64,000 bases of DNA from Pseudomonadota bacterium (lineage in GTDB: Bacteria; Pseudomonadota; Gammaproteobacteria; Burkholderiales; Burkholderiaceae_C), in NCBI GenBank assembly GCA_020161065.1, contig JAIUPH010000013.1:1-64000 (forward strand), written 5' to 3'. Under the pieces are notes generated by a model. It searched no databases. It had not been told where the DNA came from and was given only the letters and a program-made list of their open reading frames with translations. This document shows positions 44,402-54,075 of the stretch, piece by piece; position 1 is the first letter of the stretch; each line of letters starts with the position of its first letter. The translations under genes and the position numbers were made by a program.

Positions 44402-45172
44402 ATGCGAGGACTGAGCGGCAAGACCGCCATCGTCACCGGCGCCGGCAGCGGCATCGGCCGCGCCATCGCCACGCGGCTGGCGGCCGAGGGCTGCGTGGTC
44501 GGCGTGTTCGACATCAACGAGGCCGGCGCCGCTGCCACCGTGGCCGCGATCGAGGCCGCCGGCGGCAAGGCGCTGGCGGTGCCGGCCGACATCACCGACT
44601 ACGCCGCCGTCGCCGCCGCAGTGGCGCGCTTCGAGCAGCAGGCCGGCCGCGGCACCGACGTGCTGGTCAACAACGCCGGCTGGGACACGCCGATGCCCTT
44701 CCTGAAGACCACGCCCGAGTTCTGGGCCAAGGTCACGGCGATCAACTGGTTCGGCCCGCTGCACATGACGCACGCGGTGGCGCAGGGCATGAGCGCGCGC
44801 AAGAGCGGGCGCATCGTCAACATCGCCTCCGACGCCGGCCGCGTGGGCAGCAGCGGCGAGGTGGTGTACTCGGGCTGCAAGGGCGCGACCATCGCCTTCG
44901 CCAAGGCGCTGGCGCGCGAGCTGGCGCGCCACCAGGTGACGATCAACACCATCTGCCCCGGCCCCACCGACACGCCGGCGATGGACGCCTTCGTCGGCAG
45001 CGGCGAGCAGGGCCAGAAGATCCGCGACGCCATGGTCAAGGGCGTGCCGCTGGGCCGCATCGGCGTGCCCGACGACTACCCCGGCCTGGTGGCCTTCCTG
45101 GCCAGCGACGACGCGGCCTTCATGACCGGACAGACGATCTCCGTCTCCGGCGGACTCACGATGCATGGGTGA
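44402..45172 (+). CDS. BadH-like SDR (2-hydroxycyclohexanecarboxyl-CoA dehydrogenase candidate)
   Basis: 256-residue SDR: TGAGSGIG, FDINE (NAD-type turn), NNAGWDTPMPF, serine in IASDAG, catalytic YSGCK, CPGPTDTPAMD, and C-terminal ISVSGGLTMHG. The NNAGWD..PF and YSGCKGATIAF segments resemble BadH and related 2-hydroxycyclohexanecarboxyl-CoA dehydrogenases (from memory). AAGGAG at 44386-44391 supports the ATG. It lies 6 bp upstream of the BadI-like gene, matching the badHI pair of Rhodopseudomonas. It would make 2-ketocyclohexanecarboxyl-CoA, the substrate of the next enzyme. Confidence 0.85.
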   Translation: MRGLSGKTAIVTGAGSGIGRAIATRLAAEGCVVGVFDINEAGAAATVAAIEAAGGKALAVPADITDYAAVAAAVARFEQQAGRGTDVLVNNAGWDTPMPFLKTTPEFWAKVTAINWFGPLHMTHAVAQGMSARKSGRIVNIASDAGRVGSSGEVVYSGCKGATIAFAKALARELARHQVTINTICPGPTDTPAMDAFVGSGEQGQKIRDAMVKGVPLGRIGVPDDYPGLVAFLASDDAAFMTGQTISVSGGLTMHG

Positions 45173-45178
45173 AGAAAC

Positions 45179-45976
45179 ATGAGCAAGGACTACAAGGACA
45201 TCCTGTACGACGTGGCCAACGGCGTCGTGCGCATCACGATCAACCGGCCGGAGGTCTACAACGCCTTCCGCAACCAGACGCTGGAAGAGCTGATCGACGC
45301 GCTGCGCCGTGCCGACGAAGAGCGCAGCGCCAACGTGATGGTGCTGGCCGGCGCCGGCGACAAGGCCTTCTGCACCGGCGGCGACCAGAAGGTGCACTAC
45401 AACGAGAGCGGCCTCTACGGCCCGCGCGGCACCGTGGGCATGCCCATCGAAGAGATGCACGCCGCGCTGCGCGACCTGCGCAAGGTGTCGATTGCCAAGG
45501 TGCAGGGCTTCGCGATCGGCGGCGGCAACGTCTTCGCCACCGTGTGCGACCTCACCATCGCCAGCGAGAAGGCGCAGTTCGGCCAGGTCGGGCCCAAGGT
45601 CGGCTCGGTCGACCCCGGCTGGGGCACGGCGTACCTGTCGCGCGTGCTCGGCGAGAAGAAGGCGCGCGAGATCTGGTTCCTGTGCCGCCGCTACAGCGCG
45701 GCCGAGGCCGAGAAGATGGGCCTGGTCAACAAGGTGGTGCCGCACGATCAGCTCGACGCCGAGGTCGACAAGTGGTGCGACGAGATCAACCAGCTGAGCC
45801 CCACCGCGCTGACCATCGCCAAGCGCAGCTTCAACGCCGACACCGAGCACATCCGTGGCATCGGCTTCCTGGGCATCCAGACCGTCAAGCACTACTACCA
45901 GAGCGACGAGTCCAAGGAAGGCGTGGCCGCTTTCAACGAGCGGCGCAAGCCCGACTTCAAGAAGTTCGTGACTTGA
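45179..45976 (+). CDS. BadI-like 2-ketocyclohexanecarboxyl-CoA hydrolase (ring-cleaving crotonase)
   Basis: 265-residue crotonase of the MenB/BadI subgroup. Diagnostic stretches are FCTGGDQKVH, GGGNVFATVCDL, FGQVGPKVGSVDPGWGTAYL, GEKKAREIWFLCRRY and the tail RRKPDFKKF. BadI hydrolyses the 2-ketocyclohexane ring to pimeloyl-CoA; the MenB-type GPKVGS loop rather than a hydratase PE loop supports that assignment over simple hydration. Placed directly after the BadH-like gene. Its stop overlaps the next start (TTGA). One of the strongest clues to the pathway. Confidence 0.88.
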   Translation: MSKDYKDILYDVANGVVRITINRPEVYNAFRNQTLEELIDALRRADEERSANVMVLAGAGDKAFCTGGDQKVHYNESGLYGPRGTVGMPIEEMHAALRDLRKVSIAKVQGFAIGGGNVFATVCDLTIASEKAQFGQVGPKVGSVDPGWGTAYLSRVLGEKKAREIWFLCRRYSAAEAEKMGLVNKVVPHDQLDAEVDKWCDEINQLSPTALTIAKRSFNADTEHIRGIGFLGIQTVKHYYQSDESKEGVAAFNERRKPDFKKFVT

Positions 45977-47232
45977 CGACGGCCAGCTTGAGCCGCCTGC
46001 TGGCCCCCGGCCAGCGGGTCTGGCTGCCGACGATGGCCAACCAGTCGGCGCTGCTGGTCGACCAGTTGCAGGCCGACCCCGAGCGCGCCGCCGGCGTCAC
46101 CTTCTGCGGCGTGCAGTTCCCCGGCATCGACAGCTTCGACCCGCTGGCGCTGCACCCGCAGGCACGGCAGATCGGCGGCTTCATGACGGCGGGGCTGCGC
46201 CGCGGCATCGCGCAAGGCCGCGCCGAGCTGCTGGCGCTGGACTACCTGGCGTTGGCGCGCCACCTGCAGCACGAGGCGCCGCCGTTCGACATCGCCTTCG
46301 CGCAGCTGACGCCGCCCGACGCCGACGGCTGGTGCGCGCCGGGGCTGTCGGCCGACTTCACGCCGCTGGTGTGGCCGCGCGCGAAGCGCCGCGCGGCGCA
46401 CCTCAATCCGCGGCTGCCGCGGCTGGCCAGCAGCTTCCGCGTGCACGTCTCCGAGTTGGACCTGGCGGTCGAGGCCGATGCGCCGCTGCTCGACTTCCAC
46501 GACCCCGCGGTCGGCGCGACCGAAGCGCGCATCGGCGCCCACGTGGCCACGCTGGTGCGCGACGGCGACACGCTGCAGTTCGGCATCGGCGCGGTGCCGC
46601 TGTCGCTGGCCGCCGCCCTGAGCGGCCACCGGCGGCTGCGCTTCCACGGCGGCATGCTGCCGTCGGCCGTGATGACGCTCGACGCGGCCGGCGCGCTGGA
46701 CCGCGACGCCGTGATGACCGCCGGCTTGGTGCTCGGCGACGCGGCGCTGCGCGACTGGGTGCGCGGCGGCAAGCCGTCGCTGCGGCTCACCGACGTGACG
46801 CAGACGCACGGCCCGGCCGCGCTGGCGGCGTTGGGGTCCACCACCCGCTTCGTCGCGATCAACAGCGCGGTCGAGGTCGACCTCTTCGGCCAGGTCAATG
46901 CCGAGCGCGCCAACGGCATGCTGCAGGCCGGCGCCGGCGGGCTGCCGGCCTTTGCGCAAGGCGCGCTGGCGGCGCCCGGCGGCCGGCTGGTGATCGCGCT
47001 GCCGAGCACGGCGCGCGGCGGCACGGTCTCGCGCATCGTGCCGGCGCTGGGCGATGGCGGCCTGGTCACGCTGCCGCGCCACCTGGCCGACGCGGTGGTC
47101 ACCGAGCATGGCGTGGCCGAACTGCGCGCGCTGCCGCTGGATGCGCGGGCCAATGCGTTGATCGCCATCGCCGACCCGGCGCAACGCGGCGCGCTGTCGG
47201 CCGCCTGGGACGATTGGCGCCGCAAGCTGTGA
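45973..47232 (+). CDS. Acetyl-CoA hydrolase/4-hydroxybutyrate CoA-transferase family protein
   Basis: 419-residue type I CoA-transferase fold. Conserved landmarks are LQFGIGAVPLSLAAAL, INSAVEVDLFGQVNAE with the putative catalytic Glu, and VVTEHGVAELRALPLDARA. It would exchange CoA between the pathway acid and acetyl- or succinyl-CoA, or recover CoA. The start is the TTG at 45973 overlapping the BadI-like stop by 4 nt; the first in-frame ATG would cut 20 residues of conserved fold. It ends in a GTGA overlap with the thioesterase. Confidence 0.85.
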   Translation: MTTASLSRLLAPGQRVWLPTMANQSALLVDQLQADPERAAGVTFCGVQFPGIDSFDPLALHPQARQIGGFMTAGLRRGIAQGRAELLALDYLALARHLQHEAPPFDIAFAQLTPPDADGWCAPGLSADFTPLVWPRAKRRAAHLNPRLPRLASSFRVHVSELDLAVEADAPLLDFHDPAVGATEARIGAHVATLVRDGDTLQFGIGAVPLSLAAALSGHRRLRFHGGMLPSAVMTLDAAGALDRDAVMTAGLVLGDAALRDWVRGGKPSLRLTDVTQTHGPAALAALGSTTRFVAINSAVEVDLFGQVNAERANGMLQAGAGGLPAFAQGALAAPGGRLVIALPSTARGGTVSRIVPALGDGGLVTLPRHLADAVVTEHGVAELRALPLDARANALIAIADPAQRGALSAAWDDWRRKL

Positions 47233-47729
47233 CGACGAAGCCCACCGCCATCGACACGCCGCCCGCGGGCTTCGTCCCGGTGAAGATCGGCAGCGCCTTC
47301 GCCAGCCATTGCGCCGCCTTCCAGGCGCGCTGGCACGAAGGCCAACTGCAGCTCGGCTTCATCGTCGAGCCGCACCAGGTCAACCCTGGTGGCCATTGCC
47401 ACGGCGGCATGTTGAGCCTGCTGGCCGACGTGCTGCTGTCCAGCGCCGCGCAGTACCAGACCGACATTCCGCGCCAGTTTTTGCCGACCATCGGGCTGCA
47501 GCTCGACTTCATGAACGGCGCGCCGCTCGGCAGCTGGGTGCAGGCCGAGGCCACGATCCTGCAGGTGACGAAGAACCTGGTCTTCTCCACCGGGCTGCTC
47601 AGCGCCCGCGGCAAGCCGGTGGCGCGCGCCAGCGGCGTGTTCCGCCGCGGCCCGCTGCTGCCCGACAGCGACAGCGACCACGGCCTGCAATTGCCCGGCA
47701 TGCCGCCGCGGCCGCCGGGTTGCCCCTGA
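47229..47729 (+). CDS. PaaI-type hotdog thioesterase
   Basis: 166-residue single-hotdog protein with the PaaI signature NPGGHCHGGMLSLLADVLLSS. Such enzymes hydrolyse aryl- or acyl-CoA to prevent dead-end thioesters trapping CoA. The GTG at 47229 overlaps the CoA-transferase stop, giving tight coupling. Last gene of the 40894-47729 operon. The C-terminal 20 residues are Pro/Gly-rich and probably disordered. Confidence 0.88.
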   Translation: MTTKPTAIDTPPAGFVPVKIGSAFASHCAAFQARWHEGQLQLGFIVEPHQVNPGGHCHGGMLSLLADVLLSSAAQYQTDIPRQFLPTIGLQLDFMNGAPLGSWVQAEATILQVTKNLVFSTGLLSARGKPVARASGVFRRGPLLPDSDSDHGLQLPGMPPRPPGCP

Positions 47730-47755
47730 GTTGCAGCCGCCCGCGATCCGATATA

Positions 47756-47769
47756 GTACACATGCGTAC
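47756..47769. promoter_or_regulatory. Operator-like palindrome, site 12
   Basis: GTACAC-AT-GCGTAC matches all 12 fixed positions of GTACRC-N2-GYGTAC. It lies 40 bp upstream of the MaoC gene and 26 bp after the preceding stop, so it marks a separate promoter for the 47810-54948 operon. Confidence 0.8.
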
Positions 47770-47809
47770 CGTGTGGATGCACATGGCGCCACGACAGGAG
47801 GCTGCGGCC

Positions 47810-48262
47810 ATGGCAGGACGATGGTTTGAACAATTCGAGGTGGGCCAGGTGCTGGACCACGAGATCCGGCGCACGGTGACCGAGGCCGACAACATCTGGT
47901 TCTGCAGCGCCACCTACAACCCGGCGCAGATCCACATCGACTTCGAATACTGCCGCCAGACCGAGTTCAAGCAGCCGCTGGTCAACAGCATCTTCACGCT
48001 CGGCCTGGTCATCGGCCTGACGGTGCAGGACACCACGCTGGGCACCACGGTGGCCAACCTGGGGATGACCGACACGCGCTTTCCCAAGCCCGTGTTCCAC
48101 GGCGACACCATCCGCTCGCGCACCACGGTGCTGGAAAAGCGCGAGAGCAAGTCGCGCCCCAACGCCGGCATCGTGACCTTTCTGCACCAGGGCTTCAACC
48201 AGCGCGGCGAAGAAGTCTGCACCTGCACGCGGCAGGCCTTGATGCTGAAGGCACCGACATGA
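47810..48262 (+). CDS. MaoC-family enoyl-CoA hydratase
   Basis: 150-residue single-hotdog hydratase. Active-site segment TEADNIWFCSATYNPAQIHIDFEYC holds the family Asp/Asn-Pro-x-x-His pattern (N-P-A-Q-I-H, a Thr/Tyr-N-P-x2-H variant). CAGGAG at 47795-47800 sets the ATG at 47810; longer frames run across the operator. Coupled by ATGA to a CitE-like lyase. MaoC-CitE pairs act in mesaconyl-CoA/beta-methylmalyl-CoA and itaconate pathways: hydration of an unsaturated dicarboxyl-CoA followed by aldol cleavage. A similar step on a branched intermediate is likely. Confidence 0.88.
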   Translation: MAGRWFEQFEVGQVLDHEIRRTVTEADNIWFCSATYNPAQIHIDFEYCRQTEFKQPLVNSIFTLGLVIGLTVQDTTLGTTVANLGMTDTRFPKPVFHGDTIRSRTTVLEKRESKSRPNAGIVTFLHQGFNQRGEEVCTCTRQALMLKAPT

Positions 48263-49131
48263 AACTACGCTCGATGCTCTTCGTGCCGGCGGACAGCGAG
48301 CGCAAGCTCGCCAAGTCGCTGGCCAGCGATGCCGACGTGCTGATCCTCGACCTCGAAGACGCGGTGGCCGAGGCGCGCAAGCCCGTCGCGCGGGCGATGG
48401 CGGCCGAGTACATCGGCGCCCATGCGGCGACGATCAAGCCGCGCCTGTTCGTTCGCATCAACCCGCTGGACACCGCGCTGGCGATGCCCGACCTCGCCGC
48501 CGTCACGGTGGCCGGGCTGGCCGGCATCCTGCTGCCCAAGACGCGCGGCGCGGCCGACCTCGTGCAGCTCGGCCATGGGCTGGACGCTCTGGAAGCGCGC
48601 GCCGGCCTGGCCGCCGGCAGCGTGAAGATCGTGCCGGTGGCCACCGAAACGCCGCACGCCATGCTCAACATGCAAGGCTTCGGCAACACGCCGCTGCCGC
48701 GGCTGGCCGCCGTGACCTGGGGCGCCGAAGACCTGTCGGCCGCCATCGGCGCCGTCTCCAACAAGGACGAAGACGGCGCCTACTCGCCGCTGTACGACTG
48801 GGCCGCGTCGCTGTGCCTGACGGCGGCGGCGGCCGCCGGCGTGCCGCCGCTGGACACCGTGCACACCGACTTCAAGGACGCCGCCGGGCTGGAGCGCGCC
48901 TGCCGCGCCTCGCGCCGGCGCGGCTTCCGCGGCCGCGTGGCGATCCACCCCGACCAGGTGGCCACCATCAATGCCTGTTATTCGGCGAGCGCGGCCGAGC
49001 TGGCGCATGCGCAGCGCATCGTCGACGCCTTCGCCGCCAACCCCGACGCCGGCGCCTTGTCGATCGACGGCCAGATGATCGACAAGCCGCACCTGACGCA
49101 AGCGCTGCGCACGCTGGCGGCGGCGAGCTAA
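48259..49131 (+). CDS. CitE-like CoA-ester lyase (HpcH/HpaI aldolase family)
   Basis: 290-residue TIM-barrel lyase. Hallmarks are SMLFVPADSERKL (CoA/phosphate-binding start), LDLEDAV, VRINPLDT (substrate Arg), ATETPHAMLN (metal Glu) and TWGAEDLSAAIG (metal Asp). It cleaves beta-hydroxyacyl-CoA such as citramalyl-, malyl- or methylmalyl-CoA into acetyl/propionyl-CoA plus an oxoacid. The start overlaps the MaoC stop (ATGA). It may supply the pyruvate- or acetoacetate-type product implied by the synthetase gene at 38739. Confidence 0.9.
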   Translation: MKLRSMLFVPADSERKLAKSLASDADVLILDLEDAVAEARKPVARAMAAEYIGAHAATIKPRLFVRINPLDTALAMPDLAAVTVAGLAGILLPKTRGAADLVQLGHGLDALEARAGLAAGSVKIVPVATETPHAMLNMQGFGNTPLPRLAAVTWGAEDLSAAIGAVSNKDEDGAYSPLYDWAASLCLTAAAAAGVPPLDTVHTDFKDAAGLERACRASRRRGFRGRVAIHPDQVATINACYSASAAELAHAQRIVDAFAANPDAGALSIDGQMIDKPHLTQALRTLAAAS

Positions 49132-49148
49132 CGTTCAAAAGAGACACC

Positions 49149-50315
49149 ATGGATTTCTCGATCAGCGAAGACCAGCGCGCCATCCGCGACGGCGTGGCCG
49201 CCGTCGTCCGCCGCTTCGACGACGACTACTGGCTGGCGCGCGACGACGACGGCGAGTTCCCGCGCGAGTTCCACCGCGCGATGGCCGATGCCGGCTGGCT
49301 GGGCATCACCATGCCGCCCGAATACGGCGGCTCGGGCCTGGGCGTGGCCGAGGCGGCGATCATGATGCACGAGGTGGCCAGCCACGGCGGCGGCATGGCG
49401 GCGGCCAGCACGGTGCACATCAACCTGTTCGGGCCGCACCCCATCGTGGTGTTCGGCACGCCGGAGCAGAAGGCGCGCTGGATCCCGCGGCTGGTGGAAG
49501 GCGCCGACCAATGCGCCTTCGGCTTCACCGAGCCCGACGCGGGGCTCAACACCACCGCGATCAAGACCTTCGCGCAGAAGGTGCCGGGCGGCTACGTCGT
49601 GCACGGCCAGAAGGTGTGGACCAGCACCGCGCAGGTGGCCAACAAGATCATGCTGCTGACGCGCACGACCAAGCTCGAAGACTGCAAGCGCCCGACCGAC
49701 GGCATCACCATCTTCTACACCGAGCTCGACCGCAGCAAGATCGAGGTGCGCCGCATCCCCAAGATGGGCCGCAAGGCGGTGGACAGCAACGCCATCTTCA
49801 TCGACGGCCTGTTCATCCCCGAGGCCGACCGCATCGGCGAGGAAGGCAAGGGCTTCAGCTACATCCTGCACAGCCTGAACCCCGAGCGGCTGCTGGTGGC
49901 CAGCGAGGCCATCGCGATCGGCCAGGACGCGCTGCGCCGCGCCACGCAGTACGCGCGCGAGCGCATCGTGTTCGACCGCGCCATCGGCCAGAACCAGGGC
50001 ATCCAGCACCCGCTGGCCGAACGCTGGATGCACCTGGAAGCCGCCTGGGCGATGGTGATGAAGGGCGCGTGGCTGTACGACCAGCACCAGCCCTGCGGCG
50101 CCGAGGCCAACACCGCCAAGTTCCTGGGCGCGCGCGCCGGCTACGAGGCCTGCCTGCAGGCGGTGCTGACGCACGGCGGCTTCGGCTACGCCAAGGAGTA
50201 CCACGTGGAGCGGCTGCTGCGCGAGGTGACGATCACCCGCATCGCGCCGGTGACCGAGCAGCTCATCCTGTCCTTCGTCGCCGAGAAGGTGCTGGACCTT
50301 CCCAAGTCATACTGA
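49149..50315 (+). CDS. Acyl-CoA dehydrogenase
   Basis: 388-residue ACAD: GFTEPDAGLNTTAIKT, KVWTSTAQVANK, and a C-terminal RIAPVTEQLILSF in which the MCAD-type Glu is replaced. A Glu is available in NPERLLVA, the position used as base in isovaleryl- and long-chain acyl-CoA dehydrogenases, consistent with branched or bulky substrates. AAAAGAGAC precedes the ATG at 49149. It is followed 13 bp later by another ACAD; the two may form a heteromer, as in the alpha2beta2 ACADs of steroid catabolism, or act in sequence. Confidence 0.92.
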   Translation: MDFSISEDQRAIRDGVAAVVRRFDDDYWLARDDDGEFPREFHRAMADAGWLGITMPPEYGGSGLGVAEAAIMMHEVASHGGGMAAASTVHINLFGPHPIVVFGTPEQKARWIPRLVEGADQCAFGFTEPDAGLNTTAIKTFAQKVPGGYVVHGQKVWTSTAQVANKIMLLTRTTKLEDCKRPTDGITIFYTELDRSKIEVRRIPKMGRKAVDSNAIFIDGLFIPEADRIGEEGKGFSYILHSLNPERLLVASEAIAIGQDALRRATQYARERIVFDRAIGQNQGIQHPLAERWMHLEAAWAMVMKGAWLYDQHQPCGAEANTAKFLGARAGYEACLQAVLTHGGFGYAKEYHVERLLREVTITRIAPVTEQLILSFVAEKVLDLPKSY

Positions 50316-50328
50316 AAGGCGCCGCGGC

Positions 50329-51537
50329 ATGTTCAAGCGAGAGCTGTTCAACGAGGACCACGAAGCCTTCCGCAGCACGGTGCGGCGCTTCATCGACCAC
50401 GAGATCGCGCCCTTCCACGCGCAGTGGGAAGACTCCGGCGTCGTGCCGCGCGAGCTGTGGCGCAAGGCCGGCGCCGCCGGGCTGCTGTGCTGCACCGTGC
50501 CCGAGGCCTACGGCGGCGCCGGCGCCGACTACCTGTTCGACGTGGTGGTGTTCGAGGAGATGGCGCGCTCGGGCTTCACCGGCCCCGGCTTCATGATCCA
50601 CTGCGACCTGGTGGCCACCTACATCGCCGGCTTCGGCAGCGAGGCGCAGAAGCGCCAATGGCTGCCGAAGATGGTGCGCGGCGAGGCCATCGGCTCGCTG
50701 GGCATGACCGAGCCGCACGCCGGCTCGGACCTGAAGGCGATCCGCACGAAGGCCACGCGGGTGAAGGACGGCGACGGCGACCACTTCGTGATCAGCGGCC
50801 AGAAGGTCTTCATCAGCAACGGCCAGCTGTGCGACGTGATCGTGCTGGCCACCAAGACCGACAGCGCCGCCGGCGCCAAGGGCGTGACGCTGTTTCTCGT
50901 CGACACCACGCTGCCGGGATTCCGCCGCGGCCAGAACCTGCACAAGCTGGGCATGAAGGCGCAGGACACCTCCGAGCTGTTCTTCGACGAGCTGCGCGTC
51001 CCAGCTTCGGCGATGCTGGGCGAAGAGGGCAAGGGCTTCGAGCTGATGATGACCAAGCTGGCGCAGGAGCGGCTGGCGCAGGCCATCCGCTCGGCCGTGG
51101 TGGCCGAGACGGTGATCGGCTGGACGGTGGAGTACACCGCCGGCCGCAAGGCCTTCGGCAAGACCATCGGCGACTTCCAGAACACGCAGTTCAAGCTGGC
51201 CGAGCTGCAGACCGAGGCCACCATCGGCCGCGTCTTCACCGACCAGTGCATCGCCAAGTTCATGCGCGGCGAGCTCGACGCGGTGGACGCCGCGATGGCC
51301 AAGATGTGGCTGTCCAACCTGCACTGCAAGGTGGTCGACGAATGCCTGCAGCTGTTCGGCGGCTGGGGCTACATGTGGGAGTACCCGATCGCCCGCGCCT
51401 ATGCCGACGCGCGCGTCGTCAAGATCGCCGGCGGCTCGATCGAGGTGATGAAGCACATCATCGGCCGCCGGCTGTTCGCCGAATTCCAACCCTCGCGCTC
51501 CGACGCCAAGGGCGTCGCCGGCGTCAACCCGGTCTGA
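50329..51537 (+). CDS. Acyl-CoA dehydrogenase
   Basis: 402-residue ACAD: MTEPHAGSDLKAIRT, QKVFISNGQLCDVI, GRKAFGKTIGDFQNTQF, and C-terminal FGGWGYMWEYPIARAYADARVVKIAGGS. The MCAD-type Glu position is Gly, but LAQERLAQA supplies the LCAD/IVD-type Glu base. It lies 13 bp after the preceding ACAD and 7 bp before a DECR-like SDR, so the gene set can desaturate and handle dienoyl-CoA intermediates. Best match by eye is the long-chain/citronellyl-type ACAD group. Confidence 0.92.
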   Translation: MFKRELFNEDHEAFRSTVRRFIDHEIAPFHAQWEDSGVVPRELWRKAGAAGLLCCTVPEAYGGAGADYLFDVVVFEEMARSGFTGPGFMIHCDLVATYIAGFGSEAQKRQWLPKMVRGEAIGSLGMTEPHAGSDLKAIRTKATRVKDGDGDHFVISGQKVFISNGQLCDVIVLATKTDSAAGAKGVTLFLVDTTLPGFRRGQNLHKLGMKAQDTSELFFDELRVPASAMLGEEGKGFELMMTKLAQERLAQAIRSAVVAETVIGWTVEYTAGRKAFGKTIGDFQNTQFKLAELQTEATIGRVFTDQCIAKFMRGELDAVDAAMAKMWLSNLHCKVVDECLQLFGGWGYMWEYPIARAYADARVVKIAGGSIEVMKHIIGRRLFAEFQPSRSDAKGVAGVNPV

Positions 51538-51544
51538 GGTCCCG

Positions 51545-52450
51545 ATGGCTGCAGCATCCACCTTCCGCGCCGACGTGCTGGCCGGCAAGCGCATCCTCAT
51601 CACCGGCGGCGGCACCGGCCTGGGCAAGGAGCTGGCGCGCCACTTCGTCGCCCATGGCGCCGCGGTCTTCATCTGCGGCCGCCGCGAAGCCGTGCTGCAG
51701 GCCGCGGTGGACGAGTTGCGCGCCGCCGCCCAGCACGGCGGCAGTGCCGAATACCACCTGTGCGACGTGCGCGAGGCCGAGCAGATCGAGGCCATGGTCG
51801 ACCAGATCTGGGCCGGCGGCGCGCTCACCGGCCTCGTCAACAACGCGGCGGCCAATTTCATCTCGCCTTCCACCGAGATCAGCCCGCGCGGCTTCGCCGC
51901 GGTGCGCAGCACGGTGATGGACGGCGCGCTGTTCGCCACGCTGGCCTGCGGCAAGCGCTGGATCCGCGACGGCCTGCCGGGCAGCGTGGTCAGCATGCTC
52001 GTCACCTGGGTGTGGACCGGCTCGGCCTACGTGCTGCCCAGCACGATGGCCAAGACGGCGGTGCATGCGATGACGATGTCGCTGGCCGTCGAATGGGGCA
52101 AGCACAACATCCGCGTCAACGCCGTCGCGCCGGGGCCCTTCCCGACCGAGAGCGCGTGGGAGAAGCTGGCGCCGATCCCGAAGGCCAACGTCGGCGCGGC
52201 CTCGGCCGACGAGGTGCCGATGGGCCGCTTCGGCCGCATGCCCGAGCTGTGCAACCTGCTGACCTTCCTGCAGGCCGACGGCTGCGAGTACCTCACCGGC
52301 CAGAACATCGCCATCGACGGCGGCCACCACCTCGCGGCGCCGTCCACCTTCGCAGCGCTCGGCAAGCTGACGCCCGAAGACTGGGCCGAAGCCAAGGCCC
52401 TGGTGCGCGGCCGCGCCGAGCAGGAGAAGGCGCAGCGCTCGACCGGCTGA
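51545..52450 (+). CDS. 2,4-dienoyl-CoA-reductase-like SDR
   Basis: 301-residue SDR of the DECR subfamily: TGGGTGLGKELA, CGRRE (NADP-type Arg), NNAAANFISP, and TWVWTGSAYVLPSTMAKTAV, which aligns by eye with the DECR TIYAETGSGFVVPSASAKAGV region. Ser and Lys of the DECR active site are kept; the Tyr aligns with Trp. It may reduce dienoyl-CoA or catalyse a different hydride transfer. A C-terminal extension beyond the IDGGHHL tail is typical of DECR. In operon with two ACADs. Confidence 0.87.
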   Translation: MAAASTFRADVLAGKRILITGGGTGLGKELARHFVAHGAAVFICGRREAVLQAAVDELRAAAQHGGSAEYHLCDVREAEQIEAMVDQIWAGGALTGLVNNAAANFISPSTEISPRGFAAVRSTVMDGALFATLACGKRWIRDGLPGSVVSMLVTWVWTGSAYVLPSTMAKTAVHAMTMSLAVEWGKHNIRVNAVAPGPFPTESAWEKLAPIPKANVGAASADEVPMGRFGRMPELCNLLTFLQADGCEYLTGQNIAIDGGHHLAAPSTFAALGKLTPEDWAEAKALVRGRAEQEKAQRSTG

Positions 52451-52451
52451 G

Positions 52452-52483
52452 CGCTCCGCAGGCTGACCGCTCCGCAGGCTGAA
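52452..52483. repeat. Two tandem copies of a 16-bp unit
   Basis: CGCTCCGCAGGCTGAC occurs at 52452-52467, followed directly by CGCTCCGCAGGCTGAA at 52468-52483. It occupies most of the 45-bp gap between the SDR stop and the GTG start of the next ligase, and leaves that ligase without an obvious Shine-Dalgarno site. Probably slippage; it could alter translation of the ligase. Confidence 0.75.
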
Positions 52484-52495
52484 CCGACCCGCGCC

Positions 52496-54046
<1,551 letters not shown>

Positions 54047-54075
54047 AGTCGGCCTCCTGCAAGACAGGAGCAACG

